64,000 nt of DNA from Paradesertivirga mongoliensis (GCF_024436395.1 NZ_JAFMZO010000001.1:1248181-1312180), one strand, 5' to 3'. Positions 17,782 through 27,570 are shown, counted from the stretch's first letter. Numbers and translations are program-made. Notes: generated from the sequence alone by a model not told the origin.

Positions 17782-18468
17782 GTGGAGAAAATTCTGAATA
17801 TTGAAAATCTTGGTAAAATATATACCAGTGCAGGCCGCAGTTTAACTGTTCTTGATAAGGTAAATCTGTCTGTCGAAGCAGGTTCGACCGTTTCAATAGT
17901 TGGCCCCTCGGGCAGTGGTAAAACAACGCTGCTGGGCCTGTGCGCTGGTCTGGACCGATCTACAACGGGACTTGTAGAGCTTAATAATATCCGTATCGAT
18001 CAGTTGGGCGAAGATCAGCGTGCACTGGTCCGGAATAAGTATGTTGGTTTTATATTTCAAAACTTCCAGTTACTCCCCACCTTAACCGCAGTCGAGAATG
18101 TCATGGTTCCTCTTGAACTGCGTGGAGAGAAAAATATTCGCCCAAAGGCGCTCGACTTGCTTGATAAGGTTGGCCTGGCCGATAGAAGCCACCACTATCC
18201 ATCCCAATTATCGGGCGGCGAACAGCAGCGTGTATCTCTTGCCAGGGCCTTTTCGAACAGTCCCCGAATCTTGTTTGCCGACGAGCCCACGGGTAACCTC
18301 GACGCAGAAACCAGCGAAAAAGTGGTGAAGCTTATTTTTGACCTTAACCGCGAAGCTGGAACAACCCTTGTTTTGGTTACACATGACATGGAGCTGGCTT
18401 CAAAAACTCAGCGCATCATCAGAATAAAGGGCGGAGTTATCATTGCTGATGATTTAACAAAATCATAA
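17782..18468 (+). CDS. ABC transporter ATP-binding protein, YbbA/LolD type
   Basis: ATPase of 228 residues with Walker A GPSGSGKT at 41-48, Q-loop FQNFQLLP, signature LSGGEQQR, Walker B ILFADEPTG and switch His in VTHD. Such ATPases (MacB/LolD/YbbA subfamily) power FtsX-fold permeases that extract or expel envelope substrates. The start is GTG at 17782; an ATG overlapping it is in the wrong frame. The permease gene begins at the base after the stop. Confidence 0.92.
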   Translation: MEKILNIENLGKIYTSAGRSLTVLDKVNLSVEAGSTVSIVGPSGSGKTTLLGLCAGLDRSTTGLVELNNIRIDQLGEDQRALVRNKYVGFIFQNFQLLPTLTAVENVMVPLELRGEKNIRPKALDLLDKVGLADRSHHYPSQLSGGEQQRVSLARAFSNSPRILFADEPTGNLDAETSEKVVKLIFDLNREAGTTLVLVTHDMELASKTQRIIRIKGGVIIADDLTKS

Positions 18469-21018
18469 ATGGAGGAGCAAAAGGATAAAACACGCCTCAA
18501 TTTGCCCTGGCTATTTAAAATGGCATGGCGCGACAGCCGACGCAGTCGTCCACGCCTGTTTCTTTTCGTTTCCTCGATTATATTAGGAATAGCCGCATTG
18601 GTCGCTATTTATTCATTCGGCGACAACCTCAGAAAAGATATCGATAACCAGGCCGCCAGCCTTCTGGGCGCCGATCTCTCTATCTCAAGCAATAAGCCAA
18701 TACCCGAAGATATAGGCCGCCTGCTCGACTCTCTGGGTAACGACCGCTCAGAACAGCGCAGCTTCGCGTCCATGATATACTTCCCTAAAAGTCGGGGTAC
18801 GCGCCTGGCTCAGGTGAAAGCTTTGGGCGGAAACTTCCCATATTATGGTAGTCTTGAAACTAGTCCGGTGCAAGCCGGAATGAGCTTCCGGAAAGGAAAA
18901 GAAGCGCTGGTGGATAAAACCTTGATGATGCAGTTCAATGCCAGCGTCGGCGATTCCGTAAAAGTTGGCGAAGTTACTTTCAAAATTGCGGGTATTTTAG
19001 AAAAGGCTCCCGGCCAAACTGGAATCTCTGCCTCGGTCGCACCGGTGGTTTATATTCCCTCCAAATATGTTGAACAAACGGGATTGTTGAAAAAAGGTAG
19101 TCGTATCAACTATCAGTATTTCTATAAGTTTAATAAGCCCGAAGAAGTCGAGGGCTTAGTAAAACGCCTCGAACCGCAACTTGAAAAAGCTGATCTTAAC
19201 CATCAAACGGTAGAGGAACAAAAACGAGACACCGGCCGGTCTTTCGAAGATCTTACCCGTTTTCTGTCGCTCGTAGGCTTTGTTGCACTTTTGCTTGGAT
19301 GTATCGGAGTGGCTAGCGCCATTCATATTTACATTCGCGAAAAGCTGGCAACGATAGCCATTCTACGCTGCCTCGGAGTAAAAGCATCGCAGGCTTTTAT
19401 CATTTACCTGATCCAGATAGTTGGAATAGGACTAATCGGTTCGATTATTGGCGCCGTACTAGGGACGGTTGTTCAACAGGTTTTACCGTTTGTCTTAAAA
19501 GACATATTGCCTGTTGACATATCGGTGATCATCTCCTGGAGAGCCATTTTCCAGGGCGTCGTATTAGGAGTGATCATCTCGGTTCTTTTCGCTCTGCTCC
19601 CTTTAGTCTCAGTAAGAAATATCTCGCCTTTAAACACCCTTCGGATCTCTTACCACGAGACACATCTGTTTAAAGATCCCCTAAAATGGCTGGTGTATGC
19701 CTTGATCCTGCTTTTTGTAGTTGGCTTTTCATACCTGCAACTGAACAGCTGGCGCGAAGCCATATATTTTACCATCGCGGTGGTTGTTGCATTTCTTATT
19801 TTAACCGGCACTTCAGCATTATTGATCTGGCTGGTTCGCCGGTTTTTTCCTTCTTCATGGAGTTATCTATGGCGCCAAGGATTAGCGAATTTATTCAGGC
19901 CAAATAATCAAACCCTTATCCTGATTGTCTCCATCGGCCTGGGCACCGTTTTTATAAGTACTCTTTTCCTCGTTCAGGATATTTTGTTGAACAGGGTAGC
20001 GCTCTCGGCAAGCGGAAATCAACCCAATATGGTGCTTTTTGATATTCAGACCAATCAAAAGCCAGCGGTGGCAGCCTTAACCAGGAGCCATGGATTGCCG
20101 GTGATCAGCGAAGTTCCCATCATCACTATGCGGATTGAAGAGGTGAACGGCTATTCGGCCGCGGATGTGAGAAAAGACAGTACTATCAAAGTTTCCAGAC
20201 GCGCCTTCAATTCGGAGTTAAGGGTTACCTACCGGGATACCTTATCTGCCTCCGAACGGATCACGAAAGGTAAGTGGATTGGGAGAGTAACTCCCGAAGG
20301 ATTGATCAATGTTTCTCTGGAAGAGGGTTACGCCAACCGCATTCATGTAGGGATTGGCGACAAGATAACGTTCAACGTGCAGGGAGCGCTTATTCCAACG
20401 GTAGTGAGTAGTTTCAGAGAAGTGGATTGGAATCGGATCCAGACCAATTTTAGGTTAGTATTCCCAGCTGGAGTACTCGAAGATGCGCCGCAATTTCATG
20501 TGCTGATGACTCGTGCCCCCGATAGCAGAGCCTCTGCAAAATTTCAGCAGGCGGTAGTTCAGTCTTTCCCTAATATCTCTGTGATCGATCTTGAATTGGT
20601 GTTAAGTGTTCTGGATGAAATATTAGATAAAATAGGGTTCGTTATTCAATTTATGGCGGCTTTTAGTATCATCACCGGATTAATAGTGCTGGTCGCCTCG
20701 GTCCTGATCAGCAAATACCAGCGCATACAGGAAAGTGTTCTTTTGCGGACCCTTGGAGGAAGTAAAAGGCAGATTTTAATCATTACTGCTTTAGAATATT
20801 TTTTTCTGGGAGCCTTTGCTGCTGCTACTGGAATCATATTGTCCCTTGCGGGAAGCTGGGCACTGGCGAAATTTAGTTTCAAAACTTCATTCAGCCCCGA
20901 CCTCCTTCCTTTATTAATATTGTTCTTCCTGATATCCTGTTTAACAGTTATAATTGGCTTGATAAACAGCCGGGGAATTTTAAACCGGCCACCCTTGCAA
21001 ATATTAAGAGGAGATTGA
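18469..21018 (+). CDS. FtsX-fold ABC permease, YbbP type
   Basis: Membrane subunit of 849 residues with two FtsX-like blocks. An N-terminal helix and a periplasmic MacB_PCD-like domain (about 60-250) precede a first helix bundle (about 265-430). More helices, a second periplasmic domain (about 520-700) and a final bundle (about 720-849) follow. Ten helices and duplicated FtsX domains fit YbbP rather than MacB (four helices). It starts at the base after the ATPase stop, so translation is coupled. The neighbouring TesA-like lipoprotein suggests a lysophospholipid or lipid-related substrate; this is inference. Confidence 0.9.
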   Translation: MEEQKDKTRLNLPWLFKMAWRDSRRSRPRLFLFVSSIILGIAALVAIYSFGDNLRKDIDNQAASLLGADLSISSNKPIPEDIGRLLDSLGNDRSEQRSFASMIYFPKSRGTRLAQVKALGGNFPYYGSLETSPVQAGMSFRKGKEALVDKTLMMQFNASVGDSVKVGEVTFKIAGILEKAPGQTGISASVAPVVYIPSKYVEQTGLLKKGSRINYQYFYKFNKPEEVEGLVKRLEPQLEKADLNHQTVEEQKRDTGRSFEDLTRFLSLVGFVALLLGCIGVASAIHIYIREKLATIAILRCLGVKASQAFIIYLIQIVGIGLIGSIIGAVLGTVVQQVLPFVLKDILPVDISVIISWRAIFQGVVLGVIISVLFALLPLVSVRNISPLNTLRISYHETHLFKDPLKWLVYALILLFVVGFSYLQLNSWREAIYFTIAVVVAFLILTGTSALLIWLVRRFFPSSWSYLWRQGLANLFRPNNQTLILIVSIGLGTVFISTLFLVQDILLNRVALSASGNQPNMVLFDIQTNQKPAVAALTRSHGLPVISEVPIITMRIEEVNGYSAADVRKDSTIKVSRRAFNSELRVTYRDTLSASERITKGKWIGRVTPEGLINVSLEEGYANRIHVGIGDKITFNVQGALIPTVVSSFREVDWNRIQTNFRLVFPAGVLEDAPQFHVLMTRAPDSRASAKFQQAVVQSFPNISVIDLELVLSVLDEILDKIGFVIQFMAAFSIITGLIVLVASVLISKYQRIQESVLLRTLGGSKRQILIITALEYFFLGAFAAATGIILSLAGSWALAKFSFKTSFSPDLLPLLILFFLISCLTVIIGLINSRGILNRPPLQILRGD

Positions 21019-21031
21019 AAACTGATTTGTA

Positions 21032-21520
21032 TTGGAAGAACAACCATTAGTAAAGCAACGCCTGTTGTTGGAACGGTTTCCCGGAAAGGGCGGCTGGACC
21101 TACGCCCGTCTTCCTGAAATTTCAGGGGGGAAGAGAAATCATTTTGGCTGGCAAAAAGTGCGTGGTTTTATTGACGGATTTGAAGTAAAGCAGTTCCATC
21201 TCATGCCCATGGGAAAAGGGCAGTTAATGATCGCTTTAAAAGCCGAGATTAGAAAAGCTATAAAAAAGAACGAGGGCGATTGGGTAGATGTAGTGCTTTA
21301 TTCTTTGGAGCAACCCTTGCCGTTACCTGAAGACTTTGAGCTTTGCCTGCAAGATGAACCTGTCGCCCTGGCGAATTTTAACAAGCTCAGTGAAAATCAG
21401 AAAAAAGAATATCTGGAATGGATTTATGCGATCAAATCCGAACAGGTAATTGTAGATCGCATGGCTTCTGCCATAAATAGATTAGTTTTGGGTTTACCAT
21501 TCATTGCAGGTAAAATCTAA
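21032..21520 (+). CDS. DUF1905/OmdA (YdeI-type) protein
   Basis: Soluble protein of 162 residues. The first ~95 residues match DUF1905 (GGWTYARLPE, the VRGFIDGFEVKQFHLMP strand and a Lys-rich IRKAIKKNEGDWV). The last part (PEDFELCLQDEP, KLSENQKKEYLEWI) matches the OmdA/YdeI helical domain. The role is unknown. The only reasonable start is TTG at 21032, 13 bp after the permease stop; no ATG lies near, and the purine-rich GAGGAG is farther than normal. It probably belongs to the same transcript. Confidence 0.72.
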   Translation: MEEQPLVKQRLLLERFPGKGGWTYARLPEISGGKRNHFGWQKVRGFIDGFEVKQFHLMPMGKGQLMIALKAEIRKAIKKNEGDWVDVVLYSLEQPLPLPEDFELCLQDEPVALANFNKLSENQKKEYLEWIYAIKSEQVIVDRMASAINRLVLGLPFIAGKI

Positions 21521-21529
21521 TATAAGAAC

Positions 21530-21931
21530 ATGAAATTATCAGTCATCGTGATCGCCATTATTGTGGCTATGATAGCTTCTTCCTGTGAATCTTCGATTAA
21601 ATCCGAAGAACTTTACGGCGAATGGAAATACGTAAAAGTGGAGAGCCCCCGTGAAGATCCTCCATTATTGATGGAAGAAGACGATCTTAAAGTAGATCAT
21701 CCCTCTATCAAGTTTTCCAAAGGAAACCATCTGGTTATTATGTGGGGTGGCAAAAAGCTTTCTGATGGAACGTTCAGGATGGAAGATCGAATGATTCGCT
21801 TTAAGGAAAATCTTGATGGGGACGCAACTCGCGAGTTTCCGTTCTTAATTACAGAGTTTTCAAAAGACCGCATGGTGTTTGAAACCATGTCGCAGGACCT
21901 TACCCGTGTTACCGCGGTCAAAGTAAAATAG
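21530..21931 (+). CDS. Small lipoprotein, lipocalin-like
   Basis: Lipoprotein of 133 residues with a signal peptide ending ASSC (Cys19). ELYGEWKYVKVE and later alternating strands (HPSIKFSKGNHLVIMWGG, LSDGTFRMEDRMIRF) look like the small lipocalin-like domains common in Bacteroidota. No binding residues can be assigned. It follows the DUF1905 gene by 9 bp, so it is likely in the same operon. Confidence 0.72.
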   Translation: MKLSVIVIAIIVAMIASSCESSIKSEELYGEWKYVKVESPREDPPLLMEEDDLKVDHPSIKFSKGNHLVIMWGGKKLSDGTFRMEDRMIRFKENLDGDATREFPFLITEFSKDRMVFETMSQDLTRVTAVKVK

Positions 21932-21936
21932 GCGCA

Positions 21937-22167
21937 TTATGACACCCTGTAGCCGTTTAATTGCTGGGTTATGCGATGTTCCAGATCTTGGTCAATATTG
22001 CCCGGGTTCGTTTCTAACTCCCAGCCACCATCTTTTGTGGGTTTAAAGGAAGCAATCAGCTCGCCTTTTTTCAAGATGTCATAAGTTTTTGCCTCCCGTT
22101 CTGTCTGCACTTCGAAATCAGCAAACGATCCGTCGCTGAGGAGTACCTGTAAATCATATTTTTCCAT
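21937..22167 (-). CDS. Hypothetical small protein
   Basis: From the preferred ATG 22167 (MEKYDLQVL) it has 76 residues; an earlier ATG at 22194 adds nine. Soluble, acidic, likely beta-rich, with EKYDLQVLLSDGSFADFEV and ELIASFKPTKDGGWELE. It looks like a small sensor-like strand module. No family recognised. It converges on the lipoprotein gene with 5 bp between stops. Confidence 0.55.
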   Translation of the reverse strand: MEKYDLQVLLSDGSFADFEVQTEREAKTYDILKKGELIASFKPTKDGGWELETNPGNIDQDLEHRITQQLNGYRVS

Positions 22168-22279
22168 GGCAAATATTTGAATCTTATTAACCAAATAAGT
22201 CCGGGGCGGTTTTAAAAAAGATAATAAGAATTATGGAATGCCGCCTTTACTAACATCGTATAGTTATAAACCAAATCCC

Positions 22280-22792
22280 ATGGCAGAATTAACCAATTCC
22301 AACAGTATTTCCGGCCGCCGAACCAGCTTAAAACAGATTCCGAAAGTGGATCTCACCGCAATGGTCGATCTGGCTTTTTTGCTCATTACATTCTTCATGC
22401 TTACCACTTCCTTGTCTCAGCCAACCGAAATGCAGATCAGCATGCCTGTAAAAGGAGCAGCGCCAGTCGGTGTAGCCGGCGACAGGACTATGACGGTATG
22501 CCTGGGAGCCGATAACAAGGTATTATGGTATATGGGTACCACCGAAGATCCCAAAGAAATAAGTGTTACCAGCGCGTCGGCAATCAGACATGTCTTTCTT
22601 AGTAAAATGCACTTTGTGATGAAGACTACCGGTCTGCCTTTAATTGTATTACTTAAGCCAGATAAGAAATCGACATTTAAAAATCTGGTGGATGTGATGG
22701 ATGAAATGGCTATTGCTAAGGTGCCTGTTCATGCGATTGTAGATATTACCTCCGGGGACAGAGAGATGCTGGCGGGAAACGGAGATGATTAA
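22280..22792 (+). CDS. ExbD/TolR-family biopolymer transport protein, orphan
   Basis: From ATG 22280 (MAELTNSN) the protein has 170 residues. After a basic N-terminal stretch (GRRTSLKQIPKVDLTAM) comes one membrane helix, VDLAFLLITFFML, with the conserved Asp that carries protons in ExbD/TolR. The periplasmic domain follows (PLIVLLKPDKKST, MDEMAIAKVP). ExbD normally works with ExbB in a proton-driven stator, but no exbB is adjacent, so the partner must be elsewhere. It stands alone between a convergent small gene and the PAS protein. Confidence 0.85.
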   Translation: MAELTNSNSISGRRTSLKQIPKVDLTAMVDLAFLLITFFMLTTSLSQPTEMQISMPVKGAAPVGVAGDRTMTVCLGADNKVLWYMGTTEDPKEISVTSASAIRHVFLSKMHFVMKTTGLPLIVLLKPDKKSTFKNLVDVMDEMAIAKVPVHAIVDITSGDREMLAGNGDD

Positions 22793-22956
22793 AGACCCTA
22801 ATTCAGTTCATTATATCCTGAGAGATAAGCATTGTGCCGTAACTTTTGCTTACGATTTAACGTAAGGATGTTTAAATGTAGAGGAGAATTTTTCTTTCTT
22901 TTCTACGTTCATTTATTCTCAAACAGGAAGCCGTCTTCCTCAGGATCGTTGTATGT

Positions 22957-25494
22957 ATGAATTTAAATGCGGTGGAGTTTCTTGACCTGTCCCAGGAATT
23001 ATTTTGTGTTTTAGGAACCGATGGTTATCTCACCAGAGTAAACAGGGCATTTCAGGAAGCTGTGGGCTATTGCGCAAGCGAATTGCAATCGGAGCCTTTT
23101 GTGCATTTTCTTCATAAGGACGACAGGGTTAGCTTTCGGTCTTATTGCAAAGCGCTTGAGTCAGGCCTTACGGTAGCTGTTCACGAGAATCGGTTCCACT
23201 GTGCCGATGGTTCCTGTAAATGGTTTTCATGGAAGGGTGCCAAACCAGCGACAGAAAATTGCATCTATGCATTCATACGCGATGTTTCTGATCAGAAACA
23301 TCTGGAAGAGCAATTACAAAGGGAGTTGCAAACTAATCGGGATATTTTCGATTCATTGCCTGATATGGTTTGCAGTTTTGACAGTCAGGGTATTTTCCTG
23401 TCGGTGAACCAGGCATCTGAAAGGATATTGGGGTATAGCCCGGAAGAAATGTTGGGCCGGTCTTTTATTGAATTCCTTCATCCTGCCGACAAAGAAATTA
23501 CCCTAAACACAGAGTCTGATCTTTTAGCCGGGATTGAGTTTACCAATATAGAGAACCGTTACATGCATAAAAATGGTTCAATCGTTTGGATGGCCTGGTC
23601 CTCTGTTTGGTCAGCAGAACGCCAGACTTACTATGGCATAGGCAGGAATGCTGCAGAAAGGAAGAAGCGTGAAGATGAGATTAAGTTCAATGAAAAACGA
23701 TATAAAGAATTAGTGCAAACCGGCTCTGATGTAGTGGTTATTTTAGACATCAAAGGAGTTTGTTTGTACACCAGTCCGAGCGTTACCAACGTTTTAGGTT
23801 ACGATCCTCAATTTCTGACGGGCATGCAGATGTGTACGCTTATTCACCCTGACTATCAGCCAATAATAGAAACCGCCGTAAAAACAGTCTCCCAGCAGTT
23901 TCGGGTGGAGCTGCCTTTGTTTAAATTCAAAAACGCAAAGGGCGAATGGCGCTGGATTCAGACAATCCTTACTAATCTGATAAATGAAGATACGATAAAC
24001 GGGATTGTAGCCAATTCAAAAGACGTTACCGAACAAATAGGGGTTGAAGAACAAAAGGAGAAAGCCATTAGCCGAGTCAAAAATCTGATAGAAAATTATA
24101 CTCAGGGCTATTTCAGTTTGGATAAAGACTGGGTAATTAAAGAAGTCAACCCGGCAACAATCAAGCTCTTGAACATGCCCGAAGAAATGCTGTTAAATCA
24201 GTCTTTAAGTAATTTGTTCCCCAATCATGAGTCTAATTTTTATAAACAATATGAAATAGCGGTCAGAGAGAACCGTTTTGTTGAATTCGAAGAAAAGATG
24301 TTCAGCTCTAACCGCTGGTTCCAGATTGCTGCTTATCCTTATGAAGGCGGACTGACAGTGTTTTTTAAGGAGATTACTGCCGAGAAACTTCAGCAATTGC
24401 TTGTTAATCTCGAGAAGGACGTTTTAGAGTTCTACATCGGCGGGAAGACTACTTTACAGGAAACCGCAAATTGTTATTTACATGGATTAGCAGACATCTA
24501 CAATTTCAAATGTTTTTTAAGCCTCTACGATAGAAATAAATGCTTATTAGTGCCATTTTCTGCTCCTGGATTGCCCTCAGAATATCTTGACCCGCTTCAG
24601 GAAGGCTTCGCTATCGCTCCCGACATGGGCTCGTGCGGGGCTGCCGCGTTTGCAAAGGAGCTTTGTATTGTGAGGGATATTTCGACTCATCCTAATTACG
24701 GCCCTTTTAAGGAAGCTCTAATCAAAAACGATTTGCGTTCTTGCTGGTCGCTTCCGCTGATTGATGCTTCTGATAAGTTATTGGGTACGCTTGCAGTCTA
24801 TCATAATATCGTTAAAACTCCTGATGATCAGGAAAAAGATTTAGTGAAGCGGGTAGGCGCCTTTTTACAGATCCTGATCGAAAGTCACCAGGTCAAGCAG
24901 AATCTACTAGTCAGCAACGACCGTTATAAATACATCTCATTGGCAACTCAAGACGCTACTTACGACTGGAACCTGCTGAATGAATACATTTATTGGGGAG
25001 AAAGCACCCAAAAACTCTTCGGCTACACCGAGAAAAAATGTAAAATAGGTGATTGGGAGTACCGTCTTCACCCGGCAGAGCGGCTTGCTATAAATAAGTC
25101 TCTTGATGATGCTCTCAACGATCCTGAAATAACCTATTGGCATCAGGAATACCGCTATAGACGCGCCGACGGATCCTACGCTTTTGTGAGTGAGGACGGA
25201 TATATTTTGAGAGACCAGAACGGGAGCCCTGAGCGAATGGTGGGAGCTTTAAAAGATATTTCAAAGCTGAAAGAAAGCGCACATCAGATTTTAAAGCAAA
25301 ACAAACGCCTGCAGGAAATCGCAACCATAAACTCTCATCATATTCGAAAGCCTCTGGCTAATATACTCGGGATCATTCACGCCTTAAAAGGAGCGGAGGA
25401 AGAGCATATGTCTGAACTTTTATCGCTGCTCGAACAAAGCGGCGACGAACTGGATAAAATCGTAAGAAAGATCGCCAAGAAAACGCTTGTCTGA
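22957..25494 (+). CDS. Multi-PAS/GAF sensory protein with a kinase-less DHp end
   Basis: Soluble protein of 845 residues. I read PAS-like domains at about 5-110, 125-240, 250-365 and 370-480, a GAF domain at about 490-645 (CFLSLYDRNKCLLVPF, AVYHNIVKTPDD), a further PAS at about 655-780 with the PAC ending MVGALKDISKLKES, and a terminal helical hairpin with SHHIRKPLANILG (His794). That last segment is like the HisKA phosphoacceptor helix, but the protein stops about 50 residues later with no HATPase domain. It may be phosphorylated by other kinases or act as a scaffold. No transmembrane helices are seen. The DNA does not show a second, frameshifted kinase domain downstream. Confidence 0.85.
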   Translation: MNLNAVEFLDLSQELFCVLGTDGYLTRVNRAFQEAVGYCASELQSEPFVHFLHKDDRVSFRSYCKALESGLTVAVHENRFHCADGSCKWFSWKGAKPATENCIYAFIRDVSDQKHLEEQLQRELQTNRDIFDSLPDMVCSFDSQGIFLSVNQASERILGYSPEEMLGRSFIEFLHPADKEITLNTESDLLAGIEFTNIENRYMHKNGSIVWMAWSSVWSAERQTYYGIGRNAAERKKREDEIKFNEKRYKELVQTGSDVVVILDIKGVCLYTSPSVTNVLGYDPQFLTGMQMCTLIHPDYQPIIETAVKTVSQQFRVELPLFKFKNAKGEWRWIQTILTNLINEDTINGIVANSKDVTEQIGVEEQKEKAISRVKNLIENYTQGYFSLDKDWVIKEVNPATIKLLNMPEEMLLNQSLSNLFPNHESNFYKQYEIAVRENRFVEFEEKMFSSNRWFQIAAYPYEGGLTVFFKEITAEKLQQLLVNLEKDVLEFYIGGKTTLQETANCYLHGLADIYNFKCFLSLYDRNKCLLVPFSAPGLPSEYLDPLQEGFAIAPDMGSCGAAAFAKELCIVRDISTHPNYGPFKEALIKNDLRSCWSLPLIDASDKLLGTLAVYHNIVKTPDDQEKDLVKRVGAFLQILIESHQVKQNLLVSNDRYKYISLATQDATYDWNLLNEYIYWGESTQKLFGYTEKKCKIGDWEYRLHPAERLAINKSLDDALNDPEITYWHQEYRYRRADGSYAFVSEDGYILRDQNGSPERMVGALKDISKLKESAHQILKQNKRLQEIATINSHHIRKPLANILGIIHALKGAEEEHMSELLSLLEQSGDELDKIVRKIAKKTLV

Positions 25495-25588
25495 TATTGC
25501 AGGTTCACTTGTTGAATTATGTTAGGAAAACCAGATTATAATCAGGTTATTTGCACAAAAAGCTGAATAAAGGTAATTCGCTCGGTTA

Positions 25589-26602
25589 ATGTTTAGAAAA
25601 GGCTTTGTTTTCTTTATAATGTTTGTGCTTGCCGGCTTGGGTTCTGTTGCTCAAACCGATTCATCTTTTAACCGCCTGCCTACAAGATCAGCACCTCAAT
25701 ATAGACGGCCTGTCTTCCGAGATTCCGCATCCCTTGCCAGATGGCAGGCCGAAAAAGATTCGATCAGGCGGGTAAAAGACTCGTTAAAAGCGGTTGGCGA
25801 TTCCCTGAGTATGGTATGGTTAAAGCGCCCTGATCCTAACAGGCCTAACCAATTTCTCGACAGCCTAATTGAAGTTTATTCGATCAAAGATCTCAATTTC
25901 CAGGTCTGGTCTAAAAGGTTTCCAAAAAAAGCAGATCGTTACGACAAAGGTAAGCCCAGGGCGAGAGGTGAACTTTGGATTATTGCCTTTGTGTTTATTC
26001 TGCTTTTCTGCTTCGCCTTATTGAAAAATGCTTTTTCGAAGGAGCTGTCTGCAATTGTTCAGGCCTTTTACAGCAACCGGGTTCTCGGTCAGATTAACAA
26101 AGAGGAGAAGTTTTTTAATTCCTGGCCCTTTATCTTCCTGTACCTTCTGTTTGGTTTTACCATTGGTATGTTTCTTTATCAATGTGGTAAATATTTCCAA
26201 ATATCCTACAATTACAGTGGCTTTGGATGGTTCTTGCGCCTTTCTTTAATTGTGATTGTTTTATTTACCGCTAAAATCGTTATTCTCCGTGTGTTAGGCT
26301 TTTTGCTCGATGCCGGTAAAATCGCCAAAGAGTATATCTCTATTCTGATCTTAAGCTACTTTAACGCCGCCTTGCTCTTTCTGCCAATTGTTATTGCGTT
26401 TTGTCTCACTCCCGCCAGATTCGCTCCCGTTTATATTTATTTGTCATTCATTTTAATAGGCTGCATCTTCTTGTTTCAATTTCTGCGGGCGGCAACCAAT
26501 ATTCTAACAAATTACCGCTTTCCGATAATATATTTAATTTTCTATCTTTGTGCCCTCGAAATTTGCCCATTATTAATTCTAATAAAAGCTCTTAGGTTTT
26601 AA
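25589..26602 (+). CDS. DUF4271 integral membrane protein
   Basis: Protein of 337 residues. An N-terminal signal peptide (ending SVAQ) precedes about 100 polar residues and then about seven membrane helices (from LWIIAFVFILLFCF onward). The organisation and position immediately upstream of hemD, 3 bp apart, fit the DUF4271 family of Bacteroidota. Function unknown. The polar segment is rich in Asp, Ser and Arg (SLARWQAEKDSIRRVKDSL) and is probably periplasmic. Co-transcription with hemD is likely. Confidence 0.78.
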   Translation: MFRKGFVFFIMFVLAGLGSVAQTDSSFNRLPTRSAPQYRRPVFRDSASLARWQAEKDSIRRVKDSLKAVGDSLSMVWLKRPDPNRPNQFLDSLIEVYSIKDLNFQVWSKRFPKKADRYDKGKPRARGELWIIAFVFILLFCFALLKNAFSKELSAIVQAFYSNRVLGQINKEEKFFNSWPFIFLYLLFGFTIGMFLYQCGKYFQISYNYSGFGWFLRLSLIVIVLFTAKIVILRVLGFLLDAGKIAKEYISILILSYFNAALLFLPIVIAFCLTPARFAPVYIYLSFILIGCIFLFQFLRAATNILTNYRFPIIYLIFYLCALEICPLLILIKALRF

Positions 26603-26605
26603 AAT

Positions 26606-27373
26606 ATGCAATCAACAGACGCAAGAAAAAAGAAGGTGAAGAGTATCCTGGTAACCCTGCCAAAGCCAGAAACAGAGAAGTCGCCTTATTATGATCTCGC
26701 GAAGAAATTCAATGTAAAGGTTGATTTCAGATCATTTATACATGTTGAAGGCGTTCCTGCAAAGGATTTTCGCAAAGACAAAATTAACTTTGCTGATTAT
26801 ACTGCCGTAATTTTCACCAGTAAAAATGCTGTTGATCATTTCTTCCGCGTATGTGAAGAAATGCGATATGACGTTCCTGCCGAGATGAAATATTTCTGCC
26901 TGTCCGAAACCATTGCATTATATCTCCAGAAATATATTCAATACAGAAAGCGCAAGATCTTTTTTGGTAAACAAACCGCCAGCGATCTGGCCGAGGTGTT
27001 GAAAAAGCACGCAGCAGAACGATTCCTTTATCCTTGTTCTGATGTTGCTGCCGAAGAGACTCAAAAATTTTTACAGGAGCACGGCTACAATTTTACCCAG
27101 GCAGTTTTATTCAGAACTGTATGCAGTGATCTTTCTGATCTTGCAGAGGTTTTTTATGATGTGATTGTTTTCTTCAGCCCCTCAAGTGTTCAGTCGCTGT
27201 ATAAAAACTTCCCTACTTTTGAGCAAAATAATACCCGTATTGCCGCATTTGGGGTAAGTACTCAAAAGGCAATTACCGAACGTAACCTTATTGTTGATAT
27301 CCCGGCACCCACGCCGCTGGCGCCAAGTATGACCATGGCGATTGAGCAATATATCAAGCAGGTGAATAAATAA
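26606..27373 (+). CDS. hemD: Uroporphyrinogen-III synthase
   Basis: Cytoplasmic enzyme of 255 residues that closes hydroxymethylbilane with inversion of ring D in tetrapyrrole synthesis. The family is poorly conserved, but recognisable blocks are VDFRSFIHVEGVPAK, the AVIFTSKNAVDHFF motif, TASDLAEVLKKH, FFSPSSVQSL and IAAFGVSTQKAI. The two-domain layout is as expected. It sits 3 bp downstream of the DUF4271 gene, an arrangement I recall from other Bacteroidota. hemC and other haem genes are not adjacent; hemW is 16 kb away. Confidence 0.88.
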   Translation: MQSTDARKKKVKSILVTLPKPETEKSPYYDLAKKFNVKVDFRSFIHVEGVPAKDFRKDKINFADYTAVIFTSKNAVDHFFRVCEEMRYDVPAEMKYFCLSETIALYLQKYIQYRKRKIFFGKQTASDLAEVLKKHAAERFLYPCSDVAAEETQKFLQEHGYNFTQAVLFRTVCSDLSDLAEVFYDVIVFFSPSSVQSLYKNFPTFEQNNTRIAAFGVSTQKAITERNLIVDIPAPTPLAPSMTMAIEQYIKQVNK

Positions 27374-27570
27374 ACCCCTTCGTATTTAAAAAAAAATCAT
27401 TTTTTCGGTAACATTTCCTTAGGCAATAGCGTAACAGGATATCTGAAACTTATGGCTTATAACAGATTAATACTGAAAAATTCCTAAGTTTACTGTTGAA
27501 TTTAATTTTTAATAAATATTTTTATTACCAATAATTTCAAAGTTAAAAAGAAGGTATGCCTTTAAATACA

